Part shown: in pieces, positions 49,736-58,263 of the stretch
Layout: each line of letters starts with the position of its first letter
Numbering within the stretch: position 1 is the first letter of the stretch
Assembly: GCF_000633415.1 (NCBI RefSeq)
Contig: NZ_AYMV01000021.1
Location: 38,609 to 102,608 of the forward strand
DNA: 64,000 nt
DNA from: Leucobacter sp. PH1c
Lineage (GTDB): Bacteria; Actinomycetota; Actinomycetes; Actinomycetales; Microbacteriaceae
Direction of reading: 5' to 3'
Position numbers and translations under genes: made by a program
Notes under the pieces: model-generated
Databases searched by the model: none
The model's input: only the letters and a program-made list of their open reading frames with translations
What the model was told of the DNA's origin: nothing

Positions 49736-51166
49736 CTAGTCGCGCGCGCCGGGGAGCTCGACCGCGGCCGTGAGCGGCCGGCCCTCGCGGAGCAGCCGGC
49801 GCTTCGTGAAGCGCCAGCTCACGCCCAGCGCGATGAACCACACGGGCGTGAAGAGCAGCGGCAGACGGGTGTCGTCCGCGAGGAAGAGCGTGACGAGGAT
49901 GAACGCGAAGAACGCGAGCACCACCCACGGCACCACGCGGGGGAGCGGCGTGCGGAACGCCGAGGAGGCGTGGCGCTCCGGGTGCTTCCGCAGATACATG
50001 ATGAAGGAGATCGCGATCATGCTCCAGATGAAGAGGATGAACGTCGACGCGACGGAGGTGACGAACGTGAACGCCTCGATCACGCTGTCGCCGAGGAGCA
50101 GGATCGGGACCGCGGAGAACACGAACACCGCAGAGAAGAACACGGCCCGCCGGGGCACGCCGCGCGAATCGGTGAGCGCGAAGCGGCTCGGGGCGTGGCC
50201 GTCGTGAGCGAGCGCGTGCATCATGCGGGTGCCCGAGTAGAAGCCCGAGTTCGCGCTCGACGCCGCCGAGATCAGCACCACCAGATTGATCGCGAACGCG
50301 GCCGCCGTGAAGCCCGCATAGGCAAACGTCGTGACGAACGGGCTCTGATCTGGATCGAGCCGATCCCACGGGGTGATCGCCATGATCACCGTGAGCGCGC
50401 CGATGTAGAAGATCAGCACGCGCACCACGATCGAGTTGATCGCGCGGGGGAGGTTACGGTTCGGATCCTTCGTCTCGGCCGCGGCCGTGCCGACGAGCTC
50501 GACGCCGATGAAGGAGAAGATGCCGAGCTGGAAGCCGAGCAGGAACCCGCTCGCGCCGAAGGGGAAGAGCCCGCCGTGGTCCCAGAGGTGGGCGAGCGAT
50601 GCGCGAGTGCCGGTGTCCGGGTTCTCGAACCCGGTCACGAGGAGCACGATGCCCGTCGCGATGAGTGCCAGGATCGCGATGATCTTCACGAGCGAGAACC
50701 AGAACTCGAACTCGCCGAAGAAGCGCACCGGCTGCAGATTCAGGATCGTGAGCACGGCCGCGGTGATGAGCGCGGGCAGCCACGGCGGGACCGCGGCGTT
50801 GATGTAGGAGACGTAGCTCGTGATCGCGATGATGTCGGCCACGCAGATCACCACCCAGGTGATCCAGTAGGTCCAGGAGACGAAGTACCCGGCCCACGGT
50901 CCAATGAGATCTTTCGCGATGTCGCCGAAGGTCTTGTAGTTGAGGTTCGAGAGCAGGAGCTCGCCGAGCGCGCGCATGAGGAGGAACATCATGCAGCCGA
51001 TCACGGCGTAGATGAAGAGCACGGAGGGGCCCGTGAGGCTGATCACCTTGCCCGACCCGAGGAAGAGTCCCGTGCCGATGGCGCCGCCGATGGCGATCAG
51101 CTGGAGGTGCCGGTTGGTGAGGCCGCGCTGCAGTTCCTCGTGCGCGCCCGGAGCGGTGCCGCTCAT
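49736..51166 (-). CDS. APC-family amino acid permease (CycA-like), copy B
   Basis: 476 aa with twelve predicted helices. NRHLQLIAIGGAIGTGLFLGSGK is the amino acid transporter (AAT/CycA-AnsP-PheP) signature in helix 1; MRALGELLLSNLNYKTFGD and IGVELVGTAAAETKDPNRNLPRAIN follow in the usual places. GGGAG six bases upstream favours ATG 51166 over one 12 bases earlier. It is strikingly similar along its whole length to the permease encoded upstream (51420-52850), pointing to tandem duplication. The substrate (D-Ala/D-Ser/Gly, GABA or a basic amino acid) is not readable. Confidence 0.87.
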   Translation of the reverse strand: MSGTAPGAHEELQRGLTNRHLQLIAIGGAIGTGLFLGSGKVISLTGPSVLFIYAVIGCMMFLLMRALGELLLSNLNYKTFGDIAKDLIGPWAGYFVSWTYWITWVVICVADIIAITSYVSYINAAVPPWLPALITAAVLTILNLQPVRFFGEFEFWFSLVKIIAILALIATGIVLLVTGFENPDTGTRASLAHLWDHGGLFPFGASGFLLGFQLGIFSFIGVELVGTAAAETKDPNRNLPRAINSIVVRVLIFYIGALTVIMAITPWDRLDPDQSPFVTTFAYAGFTAAAFAINLVVLISAASSANSGFYSGTRMMHALAHDGHAPSRFALTDSRGVPRRAVFFSAVFVFSAVPILLLGDSVIEAFTFVTSVASTFILFIWSMIAISFIMYLRKHPERHASSAFRTPLPRVVPWVVLAFFAFILVTLFLADDTRLPLLFTPVWFIALGVSWRFTKRRLLREGRPLTAAVELPGARD

Positions 51167-51312
51167 GTGTTCTCCCATCCCGAAGGTAGGTTTCCGATTG
51201 TAGCCATCTGTGCGCGTTCTGCGCGTTCTGCGGAATCCGCGGGTTCTGCGCCCGCGCGCGTGCCCCGTGCGCCGGGGCCCCGCGCGGGCGGGCGCCGGTC
51301 CGCCCGTTTACG

Positions 51313-51374
51313 CGGAGAACTCCGCAATCTCGGTGATTCCGGTGGGAACCGGTCCGAGATTGCGGAGTTCTCCG
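51313..51374. repeat. Intergenic palindromic repeat, copy 4 (perfect 21-bp arms)
   Basis: Arms 51313-51333 and 51354-51374 are fully complementary over 21 bp. Relative to other copies the outer arm reads GGAGAACTCC in place of GGAGAAATCT, and the opposite arm carries the matching change, so pairing is kept. The loop contains a small CCGGT/ACCGG stem. It lies in the 253-bp gap between the two co-directional permease genes; the rest of the gap shows nothing else. Confidence 0.88.
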
Positions 51375-51419
51375 AGAATTCGTGCACGCACCACGCGAGC
51401 GAGCACGACGAGCGCGCGA

Positions 51420-52850
51420 CTAGTCCTGGCTGTCCGGGAGCGCGATCGCAGCGGTGAGCGGCCGGCCCTCGCGCAGCAGCTTCCGCTTGCGCAGCTGCCA
51501 CAGCACCGCGAGGAGGAGGAACCACAGGGGCGTCGCGAGGAACGGCGGGCGGGTGTCCTCGCCGTAGAGCAGCGTGCCCGCGATGAACGCGAAGAACACG
51601 AGCACGCCCCAGGGCATGATCCGGGAGAGTGGCATCTTGAAGCCCGAGCTCGCGTGACGCTCGGGGAAGCGCTTCCGGTAGACGATGTAGCTCACGACGA
51701 TCGATCCCCAGGTAAAGAGGATCATGGTCGCGCACATGGATGACACGAAGGTGAACGCCGCGACGACGCCGTCGCCCGCGAAGAGGAGCGGGATCGCGGC
51801 AAAGAGGAACACGCTCGTGAAGAACACGGAGCGGCGGGGCACGCCGCGCGAATCGGTGAGCGAGAACGACTTCGGAGCGTGACCGTCCTTCGAGAGCCCG
51901 AAGAGCATGCGCGTGCCCGAGTACAGGCCGCCGTTCGCGCTCGACGCGGCCGAGGTGAGCACGACGAGCTGGATCGCCGCCGCCGCGAGGCCGAAACCGG
52001 CGAGCGCGAGGGTCGTCACGAACGGGCTCTTGTCCGCCTCGATCTGGTTCCACGGGGTGACGCTCATGATGATCGCGAGGGCGCCCACGTAGAAGATCAG
52101 GATGCGCAGCACGATCGAGTTGATCGCCTTGGGGAGGGTCTTGCGGGGGTTCTCGGTCTCGGCGGCCGCGGTTCCGACCATCTCCACGCCGATGAAGGAG
52201 AAGATGCCCATCTGGAAGCCGAGCACGAAGCCGCTCGCACCCATCGGGAACATGCCGCCGTGCTCCCACAGGTTCGCGAACGACGCCTGCGTGCCCTCGG
52301 GGCTCGTGAAGCCGGTGAGCACGAGGACGAGACCCACCGCGATGAGGCTGAGGATCGCGACGATCTTGAGGATCGCGAACCAGAACTCGGTCTCGCCGAA
52401 GTACTTCACGGGCTGCAGGTTCAGGATCAGCAGCACGCCGGCCGTGATGAGCGCGGGCAGCCAGCTCGGGATCTCTGGGTTGAACCACTGCACGTACGCC
52501 GTGATCGCGATGATGTCGGCCACACAGGCGATCACCCACGAGAACCAGTAGTTCCAGGACACGAAGAAGCCTGCCCACGGGCCGAGCATGTCCTTCGCGA
52601 TGTCGCCAAAGGTGTGGTAGTTCAGGTTCGACAGCAGCAGCTCGCCCAGCGCCCGCATGATGAAGAAGACGAAGAAGCCGATCACCATGTACACGAAGAT
52701 GATCGCCGGCCCGGACACGCTGATGAGCTTGCCTGAGCCGAGGAACAGCCCCGTGCCGATCGCTCCGCCGATGGCGATGAGCTGCAGGTGGCGGTTCTTC
52801 AAACCGCGCTGCATCTCACCGCTCGCTGAGCTGGGTGCTGTTGTGGACAT
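51420..52850 (-). CDS. APC-family amino acid permease (CycA-like), copy A
   Basis: 476 aa, twelve predicted helices, with LKNRHLQLIAIGGAIGTGLF and IGVEMVGTAAAETENPRKTLPKAIN matching its neighbour almost word for word. Both share the SSANGGLYSGTRM and LTDSRGVPRR segments, so the split is fairly recent. It is followed by repeat copy 4 and copy B. The decarboxylase gene ends 81 bp upstream in the same direction, which suggests uptake of the amino acid that enzyme uses. Confidence 0.87.
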   Translation of the reverse strand: MSTTAPSSASGEMQRGLKNRHLQLIAIGGAIGTGLFLGSGKLISVSGPAIIFVYMVIGFFVFFIMRALGELLLSNLNYHTFGDIAKDMLGPWAGFFVSWNYWFSWVIACVADIIAITAYVQWFNPEIPSWLPALITAGVLLILNLQPVKYFGETEFWFAILKIVAILSLIAVGLVLVLTGFTSPEGTQASFANLWEHGGMFPMGASGFVLGFQMGIFSFIGVEMVGTAAAETENPRKTLPKAINSIVLRILIFYVGALAIIMSVTPWNQIEADKSPFVTTLALAGFGLAAAAIQLVVLTSAASSANGGLYSGTRMLFGLSKDGHAPKSFSLTDSRGVPRRSVFFTSVFLFAAIPLLFAGDGVVAAFTFVSSMCATMILFTWGSIVVSYIVYRKRFPERHASSGFKMPLSRIMPWGVLVFFAFIAGTLLYGEDTRPPFLATPLWFLLLAVLWQLRKRKLLREGRPLTAAIALPDSQD

Positions 52851-52931
52851 GACACTCCCTTGTGTGGGTTTCAGTTCGCGCCAGGGTGCGGCGCAGGTAT
52901 TCGAAGGGTGACCAGGTGATTGTAGTGGGCG

Positions 52932-54464
52932 CTACGCCACGACCCTGAACGTGGCGAGCGCGGGATCCGCTGCGCCGCGGACGTAGCCCGAGGGGGCTGC
53001 GCCCGTGGCGCGGAGGAAATCGACGACCTCGGCGCTCAGGATCTCGCCCGGGAGCACGTTCGGCACTCCGGGCGGGTACGCGGCGAGGGAATCCGCGGAG
53101 ATCCGGCCGACCGCCTGGTCGAACGGCACCATCTCGACGGGGCTGTAGAACGCCTCGCCGAGGCCCATTGCGCGCTCGCAGGGCGCAGGCAGCACGATGG
53201 GCCGCTCGGGCTCGATCGCCGCCTCCGGGAGCGCCTGCAGCGCGTTCCAGAAGCGGTCGACATCGACGGGGGAGATCGCGCCGACGAGGAGGAGGAGCGC
53301 CGAGGGGGTGGAGAGCTCCGCGTAGATCTTGTGGTCGCGCAGCAGCTGGTAGTGCGCGTCGCTGCCGGTGATGCCGGCGCCGCGCGTGTCGATGAGGACC
53401 TTGAACGGGTCGTTCGTGACGGCGTCGGGGCTCGCGAGGATGTCCGGGGTCGCGTCGCGGAAGCGGCGATCGGCGCGCACGCGGCCGCGGATCTCCTCGG
53501 CCGTCGCGAGCGCGCGCTCCACGAGCTCGGGGCGCGTGATGATGTTCTTCCGCGCCTCGTCGAGGGAGGCGAGGAGGAGTGCGCTGCAGCTCGTCGACTG
53601 GTGCGAGCGCACCACGCGGTCGACGAGCGGGGCGAGCGCCTCGGCGAAGGGGCCGTGGCCGAGGTGGAGCATCGCCGACTGGGTGAGCGAGCCGACGGCC
53701 TTGTGCGTGCTCGACACGACGAGGTCGGCGCCGAGGCGTGCGGCGTTCGTGGGGAGCTGCGGGTGCAGGCCGAAGTGTGAGCCCCACGACTCGTCGACGA
53801 TGAGCGGAACGCTGTGCGCGTGCGCGACCTTCGAGATCGCCGCGATGTCCGCGACGGCGCCGAAGTAGCTGGGGGAGACGATGTAGACGGCGGCGCTCGC
53901 GGGGTTCTCGGCGAGCACGGACTCGACCTGCTCTGCGGTGACGCCGTGGGCGGATCCGAGCCCGGTGTCGACGTAGCCCGTGACGAAGTGGGGGGTGAGC
54001 CCGACGTGCGTCATACCGTCGATGACGCTCGAGTGCACGCTGCGCTGCACGACGAGCTCGGTGCCGAGGCCGCGCACGACCGTCGTGGCCACGTGGTTGC
54101 CGCCCGAGGCGCCGTTCGTGATGAACCACGTGCGGCTCGCGCCCCACGCTTCGGCCGCGAGCTCCTGGGCGCGCATGAGCGGGGTCACGCGTCCCGGGGT
54201 CACGAGGCGCCAGGTCTCCTGGTCGACGCCGCTGAAGAGCATGGGGAAGTCGACCGAGAGGGCCGCCTCGCCGACGAGGTTCGCGACGCCGGGGGCGTTC
54301 TCGGGGTTCGCCTGGTGGCCCGGTACGTGCAGGCGCTGCCAGTCGTGCCCGGCCAGCGACCGGATCGCATCCGCGTACGGGGTCTCGTGCTGGTGCGCGG
54401 GAACGGTGACCATGGCCCCTGCGGAGGGCACGGCTGCGGCGGTGGAGGCGGAAACGGTCTGCAT
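52932..54464 (-). CDS. Orn/Lys/Arg decarboxylase family protein (fold-type I)
   Basis: 510 aa PLP enzyme. LHVPGHQANPENAPG, the VHSSVIDGM segment, the PLP-Asp224 in LIVDESWGSH and the Schiff-base Lys255 in SSTHKAVGSLTQ are characteristic of group-III basic amino acid decarboxylases; the C-terminal AYPPGVPNVLPGEIL is also typical. It lacks the N-terminal wing domain of E. coli SpeC/CadA and so belongs to the shorter Gram-positive type. Arginine, ornithine and lysine are all possible substrates. The nearby permeases would bring the substrate in and the divergent LysR gene would regulate. Confidence 0.88.
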   Translation of the reverse strand: MQTVSASTAAAVPSAGAMVTVPAHQHETPYADAIRSLAGHDWQRLHVPGHQANPENAPGVANLVGEAALSVDFPMLFSGVDQETWRLVTPGRVTPLMRAQELAAEAWGASRTWFITNGASGGNHVATTVVRGLGTELVVQRSVHSSVIDGMTHVGLTPHFVTGYVDTGLGSAHGVTAEQVESVLAENPASAAVYIVSPSYFGAVADIAAISKVAHAHSVPLIVDESWGSHFGLHPQLPTNAARLGADLVVSSTHKAVGSLTQSAMLHLGHGPFAEALAPLVDRVVRSHQSTSCSALLLASLDEARKNIITRPELVERALATAEEIRGRVRADRRFRDATPDILASPDAVTNDPFKVLIDTRGAGITGSDAHYQLLRDHKIYAELSTPSALLLLVGAISPVDVDRFWNALQALPEAAIEPERPIVLPAPCERAMGLGEAFYSPVEMVPFDQAVGRISADSLAAYPPGVPNVLPGEILSAEVVDFLRATGAAPSGYVRGAADPALATFRVVA

Positions 54465-54483
54465 GCCTCCCAGGTTAGGAAGA

Positions 54484-54526
54484 ATGCCACCCCTGCGGAA
54501 TATCAGGTTTTCGCGCGTGGTGGCAT
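54484..54526. promoter_or_regulatory. Inverted repeat in decarboxylase/lysR divergent region
   Basis: ATGCCACC (54484-54491) and GGTGGCAT (54519-54526) are perfect 8-bp arms 35 bp apart. TAGTCT (54526-54531) ends seven bases before the lysR ATG, making that transcript probably leaderless and placing one arm at its -10 box. The geometry suits a LysR protein bridging two half sites. Confidence 0.6.
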
Positions 54527-54538
54527 AGTCTCTATTCC

Positions 54539-55444
54539 ATGTTGACGCTGCAGCAGTTCCGCGTTCTCCTTGCGATCCGGGAGCACGGGAGCCTCACGAA
54601 GGCCGCCGACGCCCTGCAGTACGGGGTGCCGACGGTGACGCACCACCTCCGCGCGCTCGAGGGGCACCTCCGGGTGCGGCTCGTCGAGCGGGATCGGCGG
54701 GGCGCGCACCTCACCCCGCTCGGCGCGGCGTTCGCGGCCGACATCGCGCCCGTGCTAACCCGGATCGAGCGTGCCGAGCGCTCGCTCGCCGATCAGCGCG
54801 ACGCGGGCGTCGTGACGCTGCGCGTCGGCACGTTCTCCTCGATCGGCGCGCGGCTCATGCCGGCCGCGATCGCGCAGCTGCAGCAGCGCACCTCCGTGCG
54901 GGTCGAGGTGGTGGAGGCGGAGCCGACCGAGGTGCTCCGCCTGCTCCGCGGAGGCGAGGTGCACGCCGGGCTGATCTACGACGTCTCGGACGAGCTCGCG
55001 CTCGCCGTGCCCGACATCGAGCGCACCACTCTCCTGTCCGAGCCCTACCGCGTCATGGTGGCGCGCAGCGGCCCGCTCGGGGAACGCGAAGAGCTCGACT
55101 TCGCCGACCTCGCGGAGACGCCCTGGGTGTGCAGCCGCAACCCCGACGAGGCCACGGACCGCGTGCTCCGCCGCGTCTACCACTCGCTCGGCCTGCCGGT
55201 GCGCGAGGTGATGCGCACCGACGACCTCACGATGATCCACGGGCTCGTCGCGGAGGGGCTCGGTTGCGCGCTCACGACCGCGGCCGCGGTCGACGCCGAC
55301 TTCGACGTGGTGCTGCGCCCGGCGGTGCAGGATCTGGGGGAGCGTCGGGTGGCGTTCGTCACGCGGCGCGGCGCGGTGCCCCCGGCGGTGCGGTGGCTCG
55401 GCGAAATCCTGCGCCGGCTCGCCGCGGAGCGCGTGGCCCGCTGA
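54539..55444 (+). CDS. LysR-family transcriptional regulator
   Basis: 301 aa. Winged helix at residues 1-60 (LTLQQFRVLLAIREHGSLTKAADALQYGVPTVTHHLRALEGHL) and a two-lobed effector domain. It diverges from the basic amino acid decarboxylase gene with 74 bp between start codons and is its likely regulator. The codon start is set by the leaderless promoter. The inducer, probably an amino acid, is not identifiable. Confidence 0.87.
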   Translation: MLTLQQFRVLLAIREHGSLTKAADALQYGVPTVTHHLRALEGHLRVRLVERDRRGAHLTPLGAAFAADIAPVLTRIERAERSLADQRDAGVVTLRVGTFSSIGARLMPAAIAQLQQRTSVRVEVVEAEPTEVLRLLRGGEVHAGLIYDVSDELALAVPDIERTTLLSEPYRVMVARSGPLGEREELDFADLAETPWVCSRNPDEATDRVLRRVYHSLGLPVREVMRTDDLTMIHGLVAEGLGCALTTAAAVDADFDVVLRPAVQDLGERRVAFVTRRGAVPPAVRWLGEILRRLAAERVAR

Positions 55445-55509
55445 GTCGCGACGCGCTCGCGTGTCTGCTTCCGCCCTCGCGCCCGTCCCGCTCCCGCGCC
55501 CCGTCCCCT

Positions 55510-55571
55510 CGGAGAAATCTCGGATCTCGGAGATTTCGAGGGTGCAGCGTCCGAGATTCGAGATTTCTCCG
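55510..55571. repeat. Intergenic palindromic repeat, copy 5
   Basis: 22-bp arms (55510-55531 and 55550-55571), complementary except for one G-T type position. It lies between convergent lysR and the M20 hydrolase gene, 65 bp past the lysR stop. Its last base is the first base of a 20-bp tandem repeat. Confidence 0.87.
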
Positions 55572-55660
55572 TGTGAATCTGCGTGAGCCCGTGTGATTCT
55601 GCGTGAGCCCGTGTGAATCTGCGTGGCCCCGTGTGAATCTGCGTGAGCCCGTGTGAACCC
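55571..55660. repeat. 20-bp tandem repeat, about 4.5 copies
   Basis: Unit GTGTGAATCTGCGTGAGCCC repeated from 55571, 55591, 55611, 55631 and half from 55651, with one to two changes per unit. The 20-bp period is not a multiple of three and the tract is intergenic, so it is non-coding. The remaining 69 bp to the next gene hold nothing recognisable. Confidence 0.9.
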
Positions 55661-55729
55661 GAGAGAGCACGCGCGGGACGCGGGGAGCGACCCGGATGGC
55701 CGCAGACACCGCCCCGCCCCGCGCCCGTC

Positions 55730-56845
55730 TCAGCCGCGCGGGGCGAGGCAGGCCGCCACGAGCACCGCGGCGGCGGGATCCAGCCGCGACACGTCATAGC
55801 GCATCGCGGGGTCGTGCAGGCCGGGCTGCACATCGGCGCCGACCGCGAGCATCGCGGCCTGCAAGGCGGGGCGGTGCAGCGTGTAGCAGTGGAAGTCGTC
55901 CGAGCCCGAGGTCACGGCCCGCGGCGCGAGGGCGGCCTCGCCCGCTACCTCGCGGATCGCGCTCGCCAGCCGGGCCTCCGCCTCCTCGCCCACGATCGCG
56001 GCGGGCACGTAGTCCTCCTCGGCGAGCGCGATCTCGACGCCGTACCGCAGCTCGAGCGCTCGCGCGATGCGGCTCACCCCGTCGCGCAGCACCGTCATCA
56101 CCGGGTTCGTCTGCGCGCGCAGGTCGATCCCGAACGAGGCGGAGCCGGGGATCACGTTGAGGTTCCCCGATCCGGCACGCAGTTCCGTGAACTTCGCCGA
56201 GGCGGGAACCTGCGGGTCGACCGTCAGCCCGGCAAGCATGCTCGCGAACTCCGCAGCGACCTCGATCGCATTGACCCCCTGATGGGGGCGAGCGCCGTGA
56301 TGATCGGCGCCCGCGATCCGGCCTCGCACGAAGCAGCAGGAGCCGTGCGAGATCGCGGGGGCGAAGCGCGGTGCGGGGAGCTCGGAGCCGGGGCGGAGGT
56401 GCACGCCGAACAGGGTGTCGAGCCGATCGGCCACCCCGAGGGCTGCGACCGAGGCCGCCCCGTTGCCCTGCTCCTCCGCGGGCTGGAAGATGGCGCGCAC
56501 CCCGTGGGGCAGCGCGTCGCTCCGCTCGGCGAGGCGCAGCACGGTCTCGGCGACGATCGCGAGGTTCGCATCGTGCCCGCAGGAGTGCGCGAGGATCGTG
56601 CCCTCGGGCGTCTCGTGCACGAGCGCGTCGAGGTCGCCGCGCAGCCCGACGACGGGCTCGCCGGGCCCCACGTCGACCGTGAAACCGGGGAACTCGTCGA
56701 AGGGACGGGGATCAAGGCCGGCCTCCCGGAACAGCTCGGCGAGGTACGCGGACGTGCCGTGCTCCTGCCAGCTGGGCTCCGGGTGGGCGGCGAGGTGCTC
56801 GCGGATCCGGACGATCCGCGGCACCTCGGTGCGGGGCTCGATCAC
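55730..56845 (-). CDS. M20-family amidohydrolase / peptidase
   Basis: 371 aa. Motifs of the M20D aminoacylase group: VVGLRGDLDALVHE, LAHSCGHDANLAI (metal-binding Cys/His), FQPAEEQGNGA (Glu pair), the HHGARPHQGVNAI dimerisation-domain block and a C-terminal SGSDDFHCYT. GTG 56845 overlaps the stop of the transporter gene (GTGA). Third gene of the epimerase/transporter/hydrolase operon, so it probably hydrolyses an imported dipeptide or N-acyl amino acid. The C-terminal half is slightly divergent, but no catalytic residue appears missing. Confidence 0.87.
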   Translation of the reverse strand: MIEPRTEVPRIVRIREHLAAHPEPSWQEHGTSAYLAELFREAGLDPRPFDEFPGFTVDVGPGEPVVGLRGDLDALVHETPEGTILAHSCGHDANLAIVAETVLRLAERSDALPHGVRAIFQPAEEQGNGAASVAALGVADRLDTLFGVHLRPGSELPAPRFAPAISHGSCCFVRGRIAGADHHGARPHQGVNAIEVAAEFASMLAGLTVDPQVPASAKFTELRAGSGNLNVIPGSASFGIDLRAQTNPVMTVLRDGVSRIARALELRYGVEIALAEEDYVPAAIVGEEAEARLASAIREVAGEAALAPRAVTSGSDDFHCYTLHRPALQAAMLAVGADVQPGLHDPAMRYDVSRLDPAAAVLVAACLAPRG

Positions 56846-58263
56846 GCCGGCACGCCCCAGATGGCGCCCGCGACGAGCGCGAGGGCCGCGACGACGAGCC
56901 AGACCGCGATGAGCTTCCAGATGAACTTCACCCACAGCTCGTACGGGATCCGCGCGACCGCGAGGTAGCCCATGAGCGCCCCGGAGGTGGGGATGATCGA
57001 GTTCGTGATCGCATCACCGTACTGGAATGCGAGCACGGCGACCTGGCGGTCGATCCCGAGCAGATCGGAGAGGGGCACCATGAGCGGCATCGTGGTCGCG
57101 GCCATGCCGCTTCCGGACGGGATGAAGAAGTTCAGGATCGCCTGGAACACGAACATGCCGAGCACGGTGAGCGTCGGCGGCCAGTGCGAGATGCCGTCGG
57201 CGATGAAGTTGACGATCGTGTCGAGCGTCTGCCCGTCCTGCATCACGACGAGGATCGCGCGGGCGAAGCCCACGACGAGCGCGCCGAACACGACCGCGCG
57301 CATGCCCTCGACGAGGTTCGTGAAGGAGCCGTTGATGCCGAGCCCGCCGATGATGCCGGAGAGCATCGCGACGATGAAGAAGTTCGCGGCGAGCTGGTCG
57401 AGGAACCAGCCCCAGTTGAAGACGCCGTACATGTTCACGGCGATGCCGAGCGCGAGCAGGATCAGGACGATGCTGCGGCGGGCGGTGAGCGGCGGGATCT
57501 CCTCGCTCACGGCGTACTCGGTCGAGCCCACGCCGCCGATGCGGCCGTAGAGGATCGAGGTCTCGGGGTGCTTCTTGATCCGCGCGGCGTAGCGCATCAC
57601 GTAGAAGATCGCGAAGGCGAGGATCGGGATGTAGACCGCGGTGCGGAACCAGATGCCGGAGAAGAGGGGCACCTCGGCGATGCCCTGGGCGACGCCGACG
57701 GTGAACGGGTTCATCATGCCGCCGATGAAGCCGGAGGCCGCGCCGATGGCGACCATCGCGGTGCCCACGATCGCGTCGTAGCCGAGGGACAGCGCGATGC
57801 CGATCCCGATCGGCACGAAGATGATGCACTCCTCTGCCATGCCGGTGGTGAAGCCGAGCACCGAGAACACGATCATGACGAGCGGGATGATGAAGCGCTC
57901 GCTCGAGCCGATCTTCTGCACGAGCCGGTTGATGCCCGCGTCGATCGCGCCGGTCGCGCGGATTACGCCGAACGCGCCGCCGACGAGGAAGATGTAGAAC
58001 ACGATCTGCGCGGCCGCCTGCATGCCGCGCGGGATCGCGGTGAAGATGTCGAAGGGCGCCATGTGCGTCTTCGCGATCGTGTCGAAGGTGCCCGGCACGA
58101 CCATCATGCGGCCGTCGACATCGACGCGCTCGAACTCGCCCGAGGGGATGACGTAGGACAGCACCCCGACGAGGATCACGATCGACAGGATGATCGCGTA
58201 GGTGTGGGGGATCGAGAGGCGGTCGCGCAGGCGGCGCTTCGGGGGTTCGGTGATCGTGGTCAT
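56842..58263 (-). CDS. YfcC/DcuC-family membrane transporter
   Basis: 473 aa, about twelve predicted helices. The N-terminus IPHTYAIILSIVILVGVLSYVIPSGEFER and later SGSGMAATTMPLMVPLSDLLG and QYGDAITNSIIPTSGALMGYLAVARIPY are the marks of the YfcC family (C4-dicarboxylate/basic amino acid antiporter superfamily). It overlaps both neighbours by four bases (ATGA and GTGA). Together with the epimerase and M20 hydrolase it suggests uptake of a short peptide or acylated amino acid. Confidence 0.87.
   Translation of the reverse strand: MTTITEPPKRRLRDRLSIPHTYAIILSIVILVGVLSYVIPSGEFERVDVDGRMMVVPGTFDTIAKTHMAPFDIFTAIPRGMQAAAQIVFYIFLVGGAFGVIRATGAIDAGINRLVQKIGSSERFIIPLVMIVFSVLGFTTGMAEECIIFVPIGIGIALSLGYDAIVGTAMVAIGAASGFIGGMMNPFTVGVAQGIAEVPLFSGIWFRTAVYIPILAFAIFYVMRYAARIKKHPETSILYGRIGGVGSTEYAVSEEIPPLTARRSIVLILLALGIAVNMYGVFNWGWFLDQLAANFFIVAMLSGIIGGLGINGSFTNLVEGMRAVVFGALVVGFARAILVVMQDGQTLDTIVNFIADGISHWPPTLTVLGMFVFQAILNFFIPSGSGMAATTMPLMVPLSDLLGIDRQVAVLAFQYGDAITNSIIPTSGALMGYLAVARIPYELWVKFIWKLIAVWLVVAALALVAGAIWGVPA

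Noticed and set aside
55571..55660. Possible CRISPR array
   Set aside because: Units are directly adjacent without spacers, and no cas genes are present; it is a simple tandem repeat. The same applies to 62088-62205.
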